DNA of 64,000 nucleotides from Orlajensenia sp037404875 (lineage in GTDB: Bacteria > Actinomycetota > Actinomycetes > Actinomycetales > Microbacteriaceae), in NCBI RefSeq assembly GCF_037404875.1, contig NZ_JBBELO010000011.1:141382-205381 (forward strand). The letters run 5' to 3'. Every line of letters starts with the position of its first letter. Within the stretch, counting starts at the first letter, position 1. Under the pieces are notes generated by a model, which worked only from the letters and a program-made list of their open reading frames with translations, did not search any database and was not told where the DNA came from. The translations under genes were made by a program, and so were the position numbers. Positions 18,680-27,563 of the stretch are shown here, in pieces.

Positions 18680-19357
18680 ATGTTCACCGGAATCATCGAG
18701 CAGATCGGGCGTATCGAGGCCGTCGAGCGCTCCGGCGACTCGGCCCGCGTCACCGTGCGCGGCCCGCTGGTGCTGAGCGACGTGCATCACGGAGACTCCA
18801 TCTCCGTCAGCGGGGTGTGCCTCACGGTGGTGGACTTCACCGAGGAGACCTTCACGGCCGACGTCATGGCCCAGACCCTGGCCGTCTCGGCGCTCGGGGC
18901 GGTCCACCCGGGATCGGCGGTCAACCTCGAGCGCGCGGCAGCGGTCGGCGACAGGCTCGGCGGCCACATCGTGCAGGGCCACATCGACGGCACCGCCCGC
19001 GTGCTGTCCATCACCGAGGGCAGCGCCTGGCGCGTCGTTCGGTTCAGCCTCGACGAACAGCACGCGCCCCTCGTCGTCGACAAGGGCTCGATCGCGGTCG
19101 ACGGCACCTCGCTCACCGTCAGCGCCGTCGGCGGCGGGCTCTCCGACGGCTGGTTCGAGGTCTCGCTCATCCCCGAGACGCTCTCAGCGACCACGCTCGG
19201 CGAGCGCGTGGTGGGCGATCTCGTCAACATCGAGACCGACATCCTGGCCCGCCACGTGCAGCGGATGCTGTCACTCGGCGCCCCTGAGGGCGACCAACAC
19301 ACCCTGCCGTCCTCGGTCTTCTCGACCGAGCCGGCCATCGAAGGGAGCACACGATGA
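18680..19357 (+). CDS. ribE: Riboflavin synthase, alpha subunit
   Basis: Dismutates two 6,7-dimethyl-8-ribityllumazine molecules into riboflavin. 225 residues. The hallmark N-terminus MFTGIIEQIGRIE begins the first lumazine-binding barrel, with ISVSGVCLTV; the second barrel has GGHIVQGHIDGTA and IAVDGTSLTV. The last 25 residues extend past the usual end. GAGAGGACCACC precedes the ATG. Its stop overlaps the ribBA start by 4 nt. Confidence 0.95.
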   Translation: MFTGIIEQIGRIEAVERSGDSARVTVRGPLVLSDVHHGDSISVSGVCLTVVDFTEETFTADVMAQTLAVSALGAVHPGSAVNLERAAAVGDRLGGHIVQGHIDGTARVLSITEGSAWRVVRFSLDEQHAPLVVDKGSIAVDGTSLTVSAVGGGLSDGWFEVSLIPETLSATTLGERVVGDLVNIETDILARHVQRMLSLGAPEGDQHTLPSSVFSTEPAIEGSTR

Positions 19358-20655
19358 GTCTCGCGACCATCCCAGAAGTCCTCGACGCACTGCGCTCAGG
19401 CAAGCCCGTCATCGTGGCCGACGATGAGGCACGGGAGAACGAGGGCGACGCCATCATGGCGGCCGAGCTCGCCAGCCAGGAGTGGATCGCCTGGATGGTG
19501 CGCCACACCTCGGGCTTCCTGTGCGCCCCGATGCCCAACGAGTTCGCCGACCGGCTCGAGCTGCCCCTCATGACGCAGCAGAACCAGGACTCCCACGGTA
19601 CCGCGTACACGATCACCGTCGATGCGACCGACCGGCTCTCCACGGGCATCAGCGCCGCCGACCGCGCTCACACCCTGCGTGTGCTGGCCGATCCGGCATC
19701 CTCGCCGGAGAGCCTCATCCGCCCCGGGCACGTGCTCCCGCTGCGCGCGGTCGACGGCGGCGTGCGCCAGCGCGGCGGGCACACCGAGGCCGCGGTCGAC
19801 CTCATGAAGCTCGCGGGCCTCTCCCCGGTCGGCGTCATCGGCGAGATCGTGGCCGATGACGGCGAGATGATGCGCCTGCCCGGGCTCATCGAGCTCGGCG
19901 AGCGCGAGAACCTTCCCGTGACGACCGTTGCCGCGATCGTGGACTGGCTGCAGCAGTGGCACTGCGACACCGACGTGCCGATCGTCGTGCCGATCCCCGA
20001 GTCCTCGCGCGTGGATTTCGAGGTGGAGACGACGGTTCCCACCTCCCACGGCCCCTTCAAGGTGCGCGCGTACCGCGACCGCCAGACCGGTGCAGACCAT
20101 GTCGCCATCGTCGCCGGTGATCCTGCGCCGGAGGGCGCCCTCATCCGCGTGCACTCGGAGTGCCTGACCGGCGAGGCGTTCGGATCGCTCAAGTGCGAGT
20201 GCGGCCCGCAGCTCGACACCGCGCTCGACACCATCCAGCGCGACGGAGGCGTCGTCATCTACCTGCGCGGCCACGAGGGCCGCGGCATCGGCCTGATCAA
20301 CAAGCTGCGCGCCTACCGGCTGCAGGAGGACGGCCTCGACACGCTCGACGCCAACCTCGCGCTCGGCCTGCCCGCGGATGCCCGTGACTACGGCGCGGCG
20401 ACGGCCATCCTCGAGGACATGGGCATCCGTTCCGTTCGGCTGCTCACCAACAACCCCGAGAAGGTGCGCCAGCTCGAGGAGCGCGGCGTGCGCGTGCTCG
20501 AACGCGTTCCGCTCGTGGTCGGCGTGGGCGCCTTCAACGAGGGCTACCTCGAGACCAAGCGCGAGCGCATGGGCCACACCATCGCGGCCGACCAGCTTCT
20601 GGACGCGGCCGCCGAACTGAGTAACGAAACCCTTCTGGAAGGACACGCATCATGA
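19354..20655 (+). CDS. ribBA: Bifunctional DHBP synthase / GTP cyclohydrolase II
   Basis: Feeds both branches of riboflavin synthesis. The N-terminal half (about residues 1-205) is 3,4-dihydroxy-2-butanone-4-phosphate synthase, with the acidic loop DDEARENEGDAIM and RHTSGFLCAPM. The C-terminal half is GTP cyclohydrolase II, with the zinc-binding HSECLTGEAFGSLKCECG and catalytic YLRGHEGRGIGL, then LLTNNPEK. All signature residues are present, so both activities are likely. 433 residues is a typical fusion length. It overlaps ribE and ribH by 4 nt each. Confidence 0.96.
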   Translation: MSLATIPEVLDALRSGKPVIVADDEARENEGDAIMAAELASQEWIAWMVRHTSGFLCAPMPNEFADRLELPLMTQQNQDSHGTAYTITVDATDRLSTGISAADRAHTLRVLADPASSPESLIRPGHVLPLRAVDGGVRQRGGHTEAAVDLMKLAGLSPVGVIGEIVADDGEMMRLPGLIELGERENLPVTTVAAIVDWLQQWHCDTDVPIVVPIPESSRVDFEVETTVPTSHGPFKVRAYRDRQTGADHVAIVAGDPAPEGALIRVHSECLTGEAFGSLKCECGPQLDTALDTIQRDGGVVIYLRGHEGRGIGLINKLRAYRLQEDGLDTLDANLALGLPADARDYGAATAILEDMGIRSVRLLTNNPEKVRQLEERGVRVLERVPLVVGVGAFNEGYLETKRERMGHTIAADQLLDAAAELSNETLLEGHAS

Positions 20656-21122
20656 GCGGAGCAGGCTCCCCCACCCTCGACACGGACGGCACCGGCCTGA
20701 ACGTGGTGATCGTCGCCGGCCTGTGGCACACGCAGATCAGCGACGGCCTCATCGCCGGCGCGACCCGCGCGCTCGAGGCGTCGGGTGCCTCCTACCGCCT
20801 CGTGCGCGTTCCGGGCAGCTTTGAGCTGCCCGTCGCCGCCAAAGCGGCCCTCGACGCCGGCGCCGACGCGGTGGTGGCGCTCGGCGTCATCATCCGGGGA
20901 GGCACGCCGCACTTCGAGTACGTCTCGGCCGCCGCGACCGACGGGCTCACCCGCGTGGCCATCGATGCCGGCAAGCCCGTCGGGTTCGGGGTGCTGACCC
21001 TCGACGACGAACAGCAGGGCATCGATCGCGCCGGCCTGCCGGGCTCGAAGGAGGACAAGGGGGCCGAGGCCGCCGAGGCCGCCATCGCGACGGCGCGGGT
21101 GCTGCGAGCGCTGCGCGCCTGA
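20652..21122 (+). CDS. ribH: 6,7-dimethyl-8-ribityllumazine synthase
   Basis: Condenses 5-amino-6-ribitylaminouracil with DHBP; members assemble into pentamers or 60-mer capsids. 156 residues. Signatures in order: VIVAGLWHTQISDGLI, VRVPGSFELPVAAKAAL, ALGVIIRGGTPHFEYV, the DGLTRVAIDAGKPVGFGVLT strand, and a terminal ALRA. It is the last gene of the rib operon and overlaps ribBA by 4 nt. Confidence 0.95.
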   Translation: MSGAGSPTLDTDGTGLNVVIVAGLWHTQISDGLIAGATRALEASGASYRLVRVPGSFELPVAAKAALDAGADAVVALGVIIRGGTPHFEYVSAAATDGLTRVAIDAGKPVGFGVLTLDDEQQGIDRAGLPGSKEDKGAEAAEAAIATARVLRALRA

Positions 21123-21280
21123 GGCTCGGTGGTGTCCCCCGATTGGCAATGCAGGGGTACGCGGGCGTAACGTGGTCGGGTTGCCACAAGCGACGGCTCT
21201 TCACGTGACGCACCGCCAGACCGGTGAACCCGACCCGGTGCGGATGCGTCATCCCGCCTTCCCTTGGAGTACAGCACCTC

Positions 21281-22642
21281 ATGTCGATCTCAGCAGCTGA
21301 GCTCGCGTCCGCAGCCCTGCCCGCCAACCCGCGCTCGCGCGTGGTGCTGGCGAGCCTCATCGGGACCACGATCGAGTTCTACGACTTCTACGTCTACGCG
21401 ACGGCGGCCGTCCTGGTCTTCCCGCATCTCTTCTTCCCCACCGGCGACGCGACGACCGCACTGCTCGCATCCTTCGCCGTGTTCGGCGCCGCGATGGTCG
21501 CGCGCCCCCTCGGGGCCGTGTTCTTCGGCCACCTCGGCGACAAGCGCGGCCGAAAGGTCACCCTCGTCGGCGCGCTGCTGACCATGGGCGTCGCGACCTT
21601 CGCCATCGGCCTGCTCCCCACCTACACGGCGGTGGGCTGGTTCGCTCCCCTGCTGCTCGTCATCCTGCGGTTGGCACAGGGCTTCGCCCTCGGCGGCGAA
21701 TGGAGCGGCGCGGCGCTGGTCGCAACCGAGAACGCGCCGAAGGGCAAGCGCGCCTGGTACGGCACGTTCCCGCAGCTCGGTGCGCCCATCGGCTTCATCA
21801 TCGCCAACGGGCTCTTCCTCATCATCGCCGCGGTTCTGCCGAGCGATGACCCGTCGACGCCGTCGGCCGCGTTCCTGGACTGGGGCTGGCGCATCCCGTT
21901 CCTGTTCTCGGTGGTCATGGTCGCCGTCGGCCTCTGGGTGCGGCTGCGACTGGTGGAGAGCACCGCCTTCACGGCGGTGCGCGAGAAGGGCGCCATCCGC
22001 AAGGTGCCCCTCGCCGCCGTCTTCCGCAACAACTGGCGTGAGCTCATCCTCGGCACCTTCTTCATGCTCGCCACCTACGTGTTGTTCTACCTCATGACCA
22101 CCTTCTCGCTGAGCTACGGCCGCGCGCCCATCGAAGCCGCCGAGGGCGCCCAGCCCGGCCTCGGCTACTCGTACAACACGTTCGTGCTGATGCTCATCGC
22201 CGGTGTCGTCTTCTTCGGCCTGTTCACGCTGCTCTCGGGGCCGTGGGCCGATCGCTGGGGCCGTCGCCGCACCCTGATCTGGGTCACCCTGGGCATCATC
22301 GTGTTCGGTCTAGTCTGGGTACCGCTGCTCGGCGCCGGATTCGTCGGCGTCATGCTCTGGCTCATCATCGGGTTCAGCCTCATGGGAATGACGTTCGGGC
22401 CGATGGGAGCCCTGCTGCCCGAGCTGTTCCCCACGAACGTGCGCTACACGGGCTCCGGCATCTCGTACAACGTCGCGTCGATCCTGGGAGCCGCCGTCGC
22501 GCCGTTCATCGCCGTGGCGCTCTGGGCCGCCGGCGATGGCAGCCCGTTCTGGGTCGGGGTCTACCTGTCGGTGATGGCCGTGCTCACGCTCATCGCACTG
22601 CTCGTCAGCCGCGAGACCAAGGACATCGACATCGACCGCTGA
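21281..22642 (+). CDS. MFS transporter of the metabolite:H+ symporter (MHS) family
   Basis: 453 residues with 12 predicted membrane helices. IGTTIEFYDFYVYATAAVLVF at residues ~27-47 is diagnostic of the MHS family (ProP, KgtP, ShiA relatives). GHLGDKRGRK is the loop 2-3 MFS signature, and LRLAQGFALGGEWSGAAL is the helix 5 region. The substrate (an organic acid, osmolyte or similar) cannot be inferred. The start ATG 21281 has GGAG 11 nt upstream. It stands alone and ends at a clear hairpin. Confidence 0.9.
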   Translation: MSISAAELASAALPANPRSRVVLASLIGTTIEFYDFYVYATAAVLVFPHLFFPTGDATTALLASFAVFGAAMVARPLGAVFFGHLGDKRGRKVTLVGALLTMGVATFAIGLLPTYTAVGWFAPLLLVILRLAQGFALGGEWSGAALVATENAPKGKRAWYGTFPQLGAPIGFIIANGLFLIIAAVLPSDDPSTPSAAFLDWGWRIPFLFSVVMVAVGLWVRLRLVESTAFTAVREKGAIRKVPLAAVFRNNWRELILGTFFMLATYVLFYLMTTFSLSYGRAPIEAAEGAQPGLGYSYNTFVLMLIAGVVFFGLFTLLSGPWADRWGRRRTLIWVTLGIIVFGLVWVPLLGAGFVGVMLWLIIGFSLMGMTFGPMGALLPELFPTNVRYTGSGISYNVASILGAAVAPFIAVALWAAGDGSPFWVGVYLSVMAVLTLIALLVSRETKDIDIDR

Positions 22643-22654
22643 GCGGAGTGATGA

Positions 22655-22695
22655 AAAGGGGCGGATGCCGCGTTTCGCGCAGTATCCGCCCCTTT
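22655..22695. terminator. Bidirectional terminator
   Basis: AAAGGGGCGGATGC and GTATCCGCCCCTTT form a 14-bp stem with one mismatch and a 13-nt loop. It lies between the convergent MFS and ABC permease genes and has A-rich and T-rich outer edges, so it can serve both. Confidence 0.8.
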
Positions 22696-22725
22696 CGCAT
22701 AGGTGGGTCGGCAGCCACTCCGATC

Positions 22726-23559
22726 TCAGTCGAGGAAGAGCGTCCGCAGCCGCCGCGTCGTGAAGACAAGACCGACGAGGATCATCACGGCGTAGTAGAG
22801 CACATGCCAGAGCAGCCCCCAGCTCACGTCGCCGGTGGTCAGCCCGCGCACCAAGGCCACACCGTGCCACAGGGGAAGCGCCTGAACGATCCACTGCAGA
22901 ACCGGCGGGTAGACGCTCAGTGGATAGAAGGTTCCGGAGATGAGGAACATCGGCAGCATCACGAAGTTGATGATGTCCATCTGCTGGAACGTCTTCATGT
23001 AGCTCGTGACGCCCATGCCGAAACTCGCGAAGCCGAACGCGATCATGAGCACGGCGGGCAGGGCGAGCAGCGCCCACCACGACAGGTTCAGGCCGAGGGC
23101 CTGCATCACCAGCATGAAGCCGACCGCGTAGAGGGCGCCGCGCAAGAGCGCGAGCACAATCTCGCCGAGCGCGACATCCAGCGGCCCAAGGGAGGTCGAC
23201 AGCATCCCCTCGTAGAGCTTCGCGTACTGCATCTTGAAGAACACGTTCCACGTCGAGTCGTAGATCGCGCCGTTCATCGCCGCCACCGCCAGCAGCGCCG
23301 GAGCGATATATGCAGGATAGGGAATGGAGGCGCCGCTGTCGGTCGTGATCTTTCCTACGAGCCCGCCGAGCCCCACGCCGAGGGAGAGCAGGTAGAAGAT
23401 GGGCTCGAAGACGCCGCTCAGCATCACGACCCAGTTGGTGCTGCGCGTGGCACGCCAGCCGCGGAACACCACGGCCCGCGCATTGCGCCCGTACAACGCG
23501 CGCAGCGGCCGCTGGTCCAGGCTGCTCGGCACGAGCGCCGTCTCGCGCACCTGCGTCAT
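22726..23559 (-). CDS. ABC-2 type exporter permease (second of pair)
   Basis: 277 residues with six hydrophobic segments and a cytoplasmic N-terminus. The ABC2_membrane fold is indicated by WVVMLSGVFEPIFYLLSLGVG and by MFLISGTFYPLSVYPPVLQW with ALPLWHGVALVRGL, the NodJ/DrrB signature region. Its ATG overlaps the stop of the upstream permease (ATGA). With that gene and the ATPase it makes a three-gene exporter operon. The substrate is unknown; drug, polysaccharide or lipid-linked substrates are all known in this family. Confidence 0.87.
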   Translation of the reverse strand: MTQVRETALVPSSLDQRPLRALYGRNARAVVFRGWRATRSTNWVVMLSGVFEPIFYLLSLGVGLGGLVGKITTDSGASIPYPAYIAPALLAVAAMNGAIYDSTWNVFFKMQYAKLYEGMLSTSLGPLDVALGEIVLALLRGALYAVGFMLVMQALGLNLSWWALLALPAVLMIAFGFASFGMGVTSYMKTFQQMDIINFVMLPMFLISGTFYPLSVYPPVLQWIVQALPLWHGVALVRGLTTGDVSWGLLWHVLYYAVMILVGLVFTTRRLRTLFLD

Positions 23560-24401
23560 GAGTTCAGCCTCCGTGCGGCGATGCGCCGGGAGATGATCCA
23601 GCCGGCGGCCAGCATCCCGAGCAGGTAGAGAACGTGCACGAGGGTGAGCCAGAGCGGCTCCGAGTAGCCGAACGATGCGATGCGGGCCAGCTGCGCTCCA
23701 TGCCAGAGCGGCGAGATCCAGCCGATCCACTGCACGGCGAGGGGAAGCTGTGCGAGCGGGAAGAAGGTGCCCGAGAACAGCGTCATCGGCAGCACCACGA
23801 CGCGCATGACGATCGAGAGCTGGCCGGTGTCCTCCTCGATCGTCGAGCTGTAGGCCATCAGCACCGCGCCGAACGCCATCCCCGTCAACACCACCGCCGG
23901 CAGCATGAGCACGCCGGTGGGCGACGGCACCGCGCCGAAGGCGAGCATGAGCAGAAAGTAGAGAACGCAGGTGAGCGCCATGCGCAGGGCCACCGAGATG
24001 ACCAGGCCACCGACGATCTGGGGCGGTCGGATGGGCGAGGAGGCGATGCCCGAGAAGGTGGGGTTCCACTTGTAGCCGACCATGACGGGGTAGGTGAACT
24101 CCTCGGCCGCCGCGGTGATGGCGGCGCTCGCCAGCAGCGCGGGCGCGACGAAGACGAGGTAGCCCACCCCGTCGATCGACTCGTCGCCCAGGTTGGCGTC
24201 GATGAGGCCGGCCAGTCCGACTCCCAGAACGTAGAGGTAGATGATGGGCGAGCCGATGCTGCTGGCGAGGATGGTTCCGCCGTAGCTGCGCATGACGCGA
24301 AGCCGGTGCAGGGCGACGTACCAGGCGCCGAATCGGCGGGGGCGGGCGGCGGCCGCGATGGCGCGGGCCGCATCCGTCGTCGAAGGCTGCGCGATGCTCA
24401 T
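23556..24401 (-). CDS. ABC-2 type exporter permease (first of pair)
   Basis: 281 residues, with the same six-helix layout as the next gene: GGTILASSIGSPIIYLYVLGVG near residue 45 and LFSGTFFPLAQLPLAVQW with ISPLWHGAQLARI near residues 195-230. The two permeases are paralogues and probably form a heterodimer channel. The start overlaps the ATPase stop by 4 nt. The N-terminus (STTDAARAIAAAARPRR) is alanine- and arginine-rich, as expected for a cytoplasmic leader. Confidence 0.87.
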   Translation of the reverse strand: MSIAQPSTTDAARAIAAAARPRRFGAWYVALHRLRVMRSYGGTILASSIGSPIIYLYVLGVGLAGLIDANLGDESIDGVGYLVFVAPALLASAAITAAAEEFTYPVMVGYKWNPTFSGIASSPIRPPQIVGGLVISVALRMALTCVLYFLLMLAFGAVPSPTGVLMLPAVVLTGMAFGAVLMAYSSTIEEDTGQLSIVMRVVVLPMTLFSGTFFPLAQLPLAVQWIGWISPLWHGAQLARIASFGYSEPLWLTLVHVLYLLGMLAAGWIISRRIAARRLNS

Positions 24402-25324
24402 TCGATGAGGCTCCGGCCGGTGAGCCTGAGGAAGACGTCTTCGAGGCTCGAGCGGCGCACGAGGCTCGTCAGCGGGCGCAGCCCGGCCTCGGTCACCCGC
24501 ACGAGTTCCGCCTCGCCGTCGTCGCTGTAGATGAGGATGCGATCGGGAAGCACTTCCACCCTCTCGCCCACGTCGGCGAGCCGGGCCGCGACCTCGGCGT
24601 TGCGGTCGCTGCCGAAGCGCAGCTCGAGAACTTCGCGGGTGGAGTACGTGCGAATGAGCTGCGCGGGCGAGCCCTCGGCCATGATGCGGCCTTTGTCGAC
24701 CACCACGAGCCGGTCGCAGAGCTGCTCGGCCTCGTCCATGTAGTGGGTCGTGAGCAGCAGCGTCGTGCCCTGCTCCTTCAGCCGGAACAGGCGGTCCCAG
24801 AGGATGTGGCGGGCCTGCGGGTCCAGGCCCGTCGTCGGCTCGTCGAGCAGCAGGATGCGCGGGTCGTTGATGAGGGCGCGCGCGATGGTCAGTCGGCGTT
24901 TCATGCCGCCCGACAGGTCGTCGACCTTCGCCTTGGCCTTGTCTTCGAGCTGGGCGAAGGAGAGCAGTTCGTCGGCGCGGGCAGCGACCTTCCGCGCCGG
25001 CAGGCCGAAGTAGCGGCCGTAGACGAGCAGGTTCTCGCGAACCCGCAACTCGGTGTCGAGGTTGTCGGCCTGCGGCACGACGCCGAGCAGCGAGCGGATC
25101 TCGGGCCCGAAGCGGTCGGGGTCGAGGCCGAGGATGCGCAACTCGCCCGACGTTCGGGTGGAGACGGCGCCGACCATTCTCATGGTGGTCGACTTCCCCG
25201 CGCCATTGGGACCGAGGAGTCCGAAGGACTCCCCTGGCGCGACCTCGAACGAGATTCCGTCGACGGCGGTGAAGTCCTTATAGACCTTGACGAGGTTCTC
25301 GGCGACGACGACGGCATCAGACAC
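24398..25324 (-). CDS. ABC transporter ATP-binding protein (NodI/DrrA type)
   Basis: 308 residues. Walker A is LLGPNGAGKSTTMRM (about residue 36), the signature is LSGGMKRRLTIARAL, Walker B is ILLLDEPTTGLDPQ, and the H-loop is LLTTHYMDEAEQ. The extra 80-residue C-terminus is usual for DrrA-like ATPases. It drives the two permeases encoded next on the same strand. The GTG start has no Shine-Dalgarno site but has TAGCGT (25331-25336, minus strand) 6 nt upstream, a leaderless arrangement. Confidence 0.93.
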   Translation of the reverse strand: MSDAVVVAENLVKVYKDFTAVDGISFEVAPGESFGLLGPNGAGKSTTMRMVGAVSTRTSGELRILGLDPDRFGPEIRSLLGVVPQADNLDTELRVRENLLVYGRYFGLPARKVAARADELLSFAQLEDKAKAKVDDLSGGMKRRLTIARALINDPRILLLDEPTTGLDPQARHILWDRLFRLKEQGTTLLLTTHYMDEAEQLCDRLVVVDKGRIMAEGSPAQLIRTYSTREVLELRFGSDRNAEVAARLADVGERVEVLPDRILIYSDDGEAELVRVTEAGLRPLTSLVRRSSLEDVFLRLTGRSLIE

Positions 25325-25380
25325 GCTCCCACGCTAGCCGACCCCGGCGACGCCGCTTCGCGATCGCAGCACCCCGAACC

Positions 25381-25457
25381 CGCAGAAACCGAGGGTGCAG
25401 CCACACCGAACCCGCAGGAGAGAAGGGTGTCAGGCACCCGCACCCTCGGTTTTTGCG
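25381..25457. terminator. Long hairpin in the divergent region before psuG
   Basis: CGCAGAAACCGAGGGTGC (25381-25398) pairs with GCACCCTCGGTTTTTGCG (25440-25457) at 17 of 18 positions around a 41-nt loop that itself holds a second CGAACCCGCAG copy. It sits between two divergent genes, so it cannot be their terminator. It is better seen as an intergenic repeat element with terminator-like form. Confidence 0.5.
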
Positions 25458-25527
25458 TTCTCGGCGCTCAGAAGCGTCGCCCGAGCGCGGGGCTGACGCA
25501 GCATCCGCGCCGCCGTAGCATGGCGGA

Positions 25528-26448
25528 ATGGTTCAGCAGCGCAGTGCCGTCGCCGTCTCGGAGGAGGTGCGGGCTGCCGTCTCCGACGGGGCGCCCGTAC
25601 TCGCCCTCGAGACCACCATCCTCACCCACGGGCTCCCCCGGCCGCGCAACCTCGAGGTGGGCAGGCAGGCCGAGGCTCTCATCCGGCAGGCCGGAGTGGT
25701 GCCGGCCACGATCGGCGTCGTAGCGGGCGTACCCACGGTGGGCCTCAGCGACGACGAGCTCGAGCGGCTGTGCACGGTTCCCAGCGTCAAGGCGAGCGTG
25801 CGCGACCTGCCGTTCCTCGCGATGCGGGGCCTGGATGCGGGCACCACCGTCGCCGCTACCGCCTTCCTGGCGCATGCCGCCGGCATCCGCGCCATGTCCA
25901 CGGGCGGTCTAGGTGGCGTGCACCGCGGGGCGAGCGAGAGCTTCGACGAGTCCGCCGACCTCGGCACCCTCGCCCGCACGCCGATCGCGCTCGTCAGCGC
26001 GGGCGTCAAGTCGATCCTCGACATCGGGGCGACGCTCGAGCGCATCGAGACGCTCAACATCCCCATCGTCGGCTACCGCACGAACGCCTACCCCGGCTTC
26101 TACGTGGCCGACTCCGGCCACCGCATCGAGCATCGGATCGAGAGCGCCGCCGAGGCGGCCGACGTCATCCGCGCCCGAGACGCGCTCGGCCTGCAGGCCG
26201 CCGTCCTCATCGCGAACCCGGTCGCGGCCCATCTTCAGTTGGATCCCGACCTGCACGAGAAGGTGCTGGCCGCGGCACTTGCCGCCACGACGGATCAGGG
26301 CATCACCGGCCACGACATCACGCCGTTCCTGCTCGACTACCTGCAGCGCGAGACCCAGGGCAAGAGCCTCGACGTGAACCTCGAGGTCTACCGCGGCAAC
26401 GTCGAACTCGGCGCGCAAGTCGCCCTCGCCCTCGCCGCCCGTGACTGA
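25528..26448 (+). CDS. psuG: Pseudouridine-5'-phosphate glycosidase
   Basis: Cleaves the C-C glycosidic bond of pseudouridine 5'-phosphate to uracil and ribose 5-phosphate. 306 residues. Family signatures are ALETTILTHGLPRPRNLEV near residue 26, the loop IRAMSTGGLGGVHRGA near residue 120, and the late block QGITGHDITPFLLDYLQ. TAGCAT (25516-25521) lies 6 nt before the ATG and there is no strong Shine-Dalgarno site. It overlaps by 8 nt with a PfkB kinase that would supply its substrate. Confidence 0.93.
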   Translation: MVQQRSAVAVSEEVRAAVSDGAPVLALETTILTHGLPRPRNLEVGRQAEALIRQAGVVPATIGVVAGVPTVGLSDDELERLCTVPSVKASVRDLPFLAMRGLDAGTTVAATAFLAHAAGIRAMSTGGLGGVHRGASESFDESADLGTLARTPIALVSAGVKSILDIGATLERIETLNIPIVGYRTNAYPGFYVADSGHRIEHRIESAAEAADVIRARDALGLQAAVLIANPVAAHLQLDPDLHEKVLAAALAATTDQGITGHDITPFLLDYLQRETQGKSLDVNLEVYRGNVELGAQVALALAARD

Positions 26449-27322
26449 GGCGGTGAGTGAGGCGCCGGTGACGGAGGCGGTGCTCGGCGTCGTCGGCGAC
26501 AGCGTCGAAGACATCGTCGTCTGGCTCGATGAACCGCTCCGCCCCGCCACCGACACCGCCTCGCGCGTCTTCCGCTCGCGCGGAGGCAGTGGCGCGAACG
26601 TCGCGGCGCTCGCGGGCTCCCTGGTGCCGACGCGATTCATCGGCTCCGTGGGAACGGATGCCGCAGGCGACGCACTCGAGACGGAGCTCACGGGCCACGG
26701 CGTCGACGTGCGGGTGCAGCGCCACGGCGTCACGGGAGCCGTCGTGCTGCTCATCGACGTGGTGGGGGAACGCACGATGTTCCCCGACCGCGGCGCATCC
26801 GCGCTGCTGGACCACGTCGACCCGGGCTGGCTCGCGAACCTGGCGCACCTGCACGCGCCGAGCTACGGCCTGGAGCGGGAACCGATGCGGTCCGAGATCC
26901 TGCGGATGCTCGCGGCCGTGCGCGCGGCGGGTGGCTCGATCTCGCTCGACGCCTCTTCGACGGGCCTGCTGAACACCATCGGGCTCGACGAGTACGCCCA
27001 CCTCCTCGAGCGCATCGCTCCCGACCTGCTGCTCGCCAATGCCGCGGAGGCCGCTCTCGTGCAATCGCGCGTGCCGGCCGCCACCACGCTGGTGGTGAAG
27101 AACGGGCCGCAGCCGACGACCGTATGGCGCGACGGAACCCGGCTCGCCGAGGTCGCGGTCGACCCGGTGGAGAGCATCCGCGATCTGACGGGCGCCGGTG
27201 ACGCCTTCGCCGCCGGCTTCCTGGCGGCCCGCCTGGCCGGCACCACGCTGGCGGATGCCTGCCTGCGCGGCCATGCGGTGGCGGCATCCGTGCTCGCGAG
27301 TCCGGGCGCCACCACCCGCTGA
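26441..27322 (+). CDS. psuK: PfkB-family carbohydrate kinase, probable pseudouridine kinase
   Basis: 293 residues. The PfkB N-terminal signature is RSRGGSGANVAALAG at about residue 45 and the C-terminal one is DLTGAGDAFAAGFLAARL near residue 247, where the Asp is the catalytic base. The 8-nt overlap with psuG is the main reason to call it the pseudouridine kinase: PsuK phosphorylates pseudouridine for PsuG. The ribokinase fold alone does not fix the substrate. The GTG start lies inside psuG. Confidence 0.82.
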   Translation: MTEAVSEAPVTEAVLGVVGDSVEDIVVWLDEPLRPATDTASRVFRSRGGSGANVAALAGSLVPTRFIGSVGTDAAGDALETELTGHGVDVRVQRHGVTGAVVLLIDVVGERTMFPDRGASALLDHVDPGWLANLAHLHAPSYGLEREPMRSEILRMLAAVRAAGGSISLDASSTGLLNTIGLDEYAHLLERIAPDLLLANAAEAALVQSRVPAATTLVVKNGPQPTTVWRDGTRLAEVAVDPVESIRDLTGAGDAFAAGFLAARLAGTTLADACLRGHAVAASVLASPGATTR

Positions 27323-27375
27323 CGCGCGGGAGCGCGCCGACTCGCCGGCACGGGCCGAAGGCGACCAGCACCCGA

Positions 27376-27452
27376 GGCGGGGTTCCGACGGGTGGGGGTC
27401 CGGGGGTCGGTGGGCATCTTTGGGCGGGACCCCCACCCGTCGGAACTCCGCC
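27376..27452. terminator. 26-bp-stem hairpin downstream of psuK
   Basis: The arms 27376-27401 and 27427-27452 pair at 25 of 26 positions (core TTCCGACGGGTGGGGGTCC). The loop is about 25 nt. It follows psuK by about 50 nt and probably ends that transcript, but it lacks a T-run. Confidence 0.55.
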
Positions 27453-27512
27453 GGAAGCGACCCGGAAACTTCGCCGAACTGAAGAACGGCGACCCCTAAG
27501 CCCAGCGCGAAC

Positions 27513-27562
27513 ATCCGTCAACCTAGATTGACGGATGAAAGCGCGTCAATTACGGTTGACGC
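27513..27562. promoter_or_regulatory. Double-dyad operator overlapping the -35 and -10 of a small HTH gene
   Basis: Dyad 1 is ATCCGTCAA-CCTAGA-TTGACGGAT (27513-27536), a perfect 9-bp-arm repeat. Dyad 2 is GCGTCAA-TTACGG-TTGACGC (27543-27562), 7-bp arms. Both have the same GTCAA-N6-TTGAC core and their centres are 28 bp apart. The right half of dyad 1 forms a -35 (TTGACG, 27529-27534). A TACGGT -10 (27551-27556) lies inside dyad 2 after a 16-bp spacer. The ATG follows 7 nt after the -10. This layout fits autorepression by the encoded HTH protein. Confidence 0.75.
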
Positions 27563-27563
27563 C

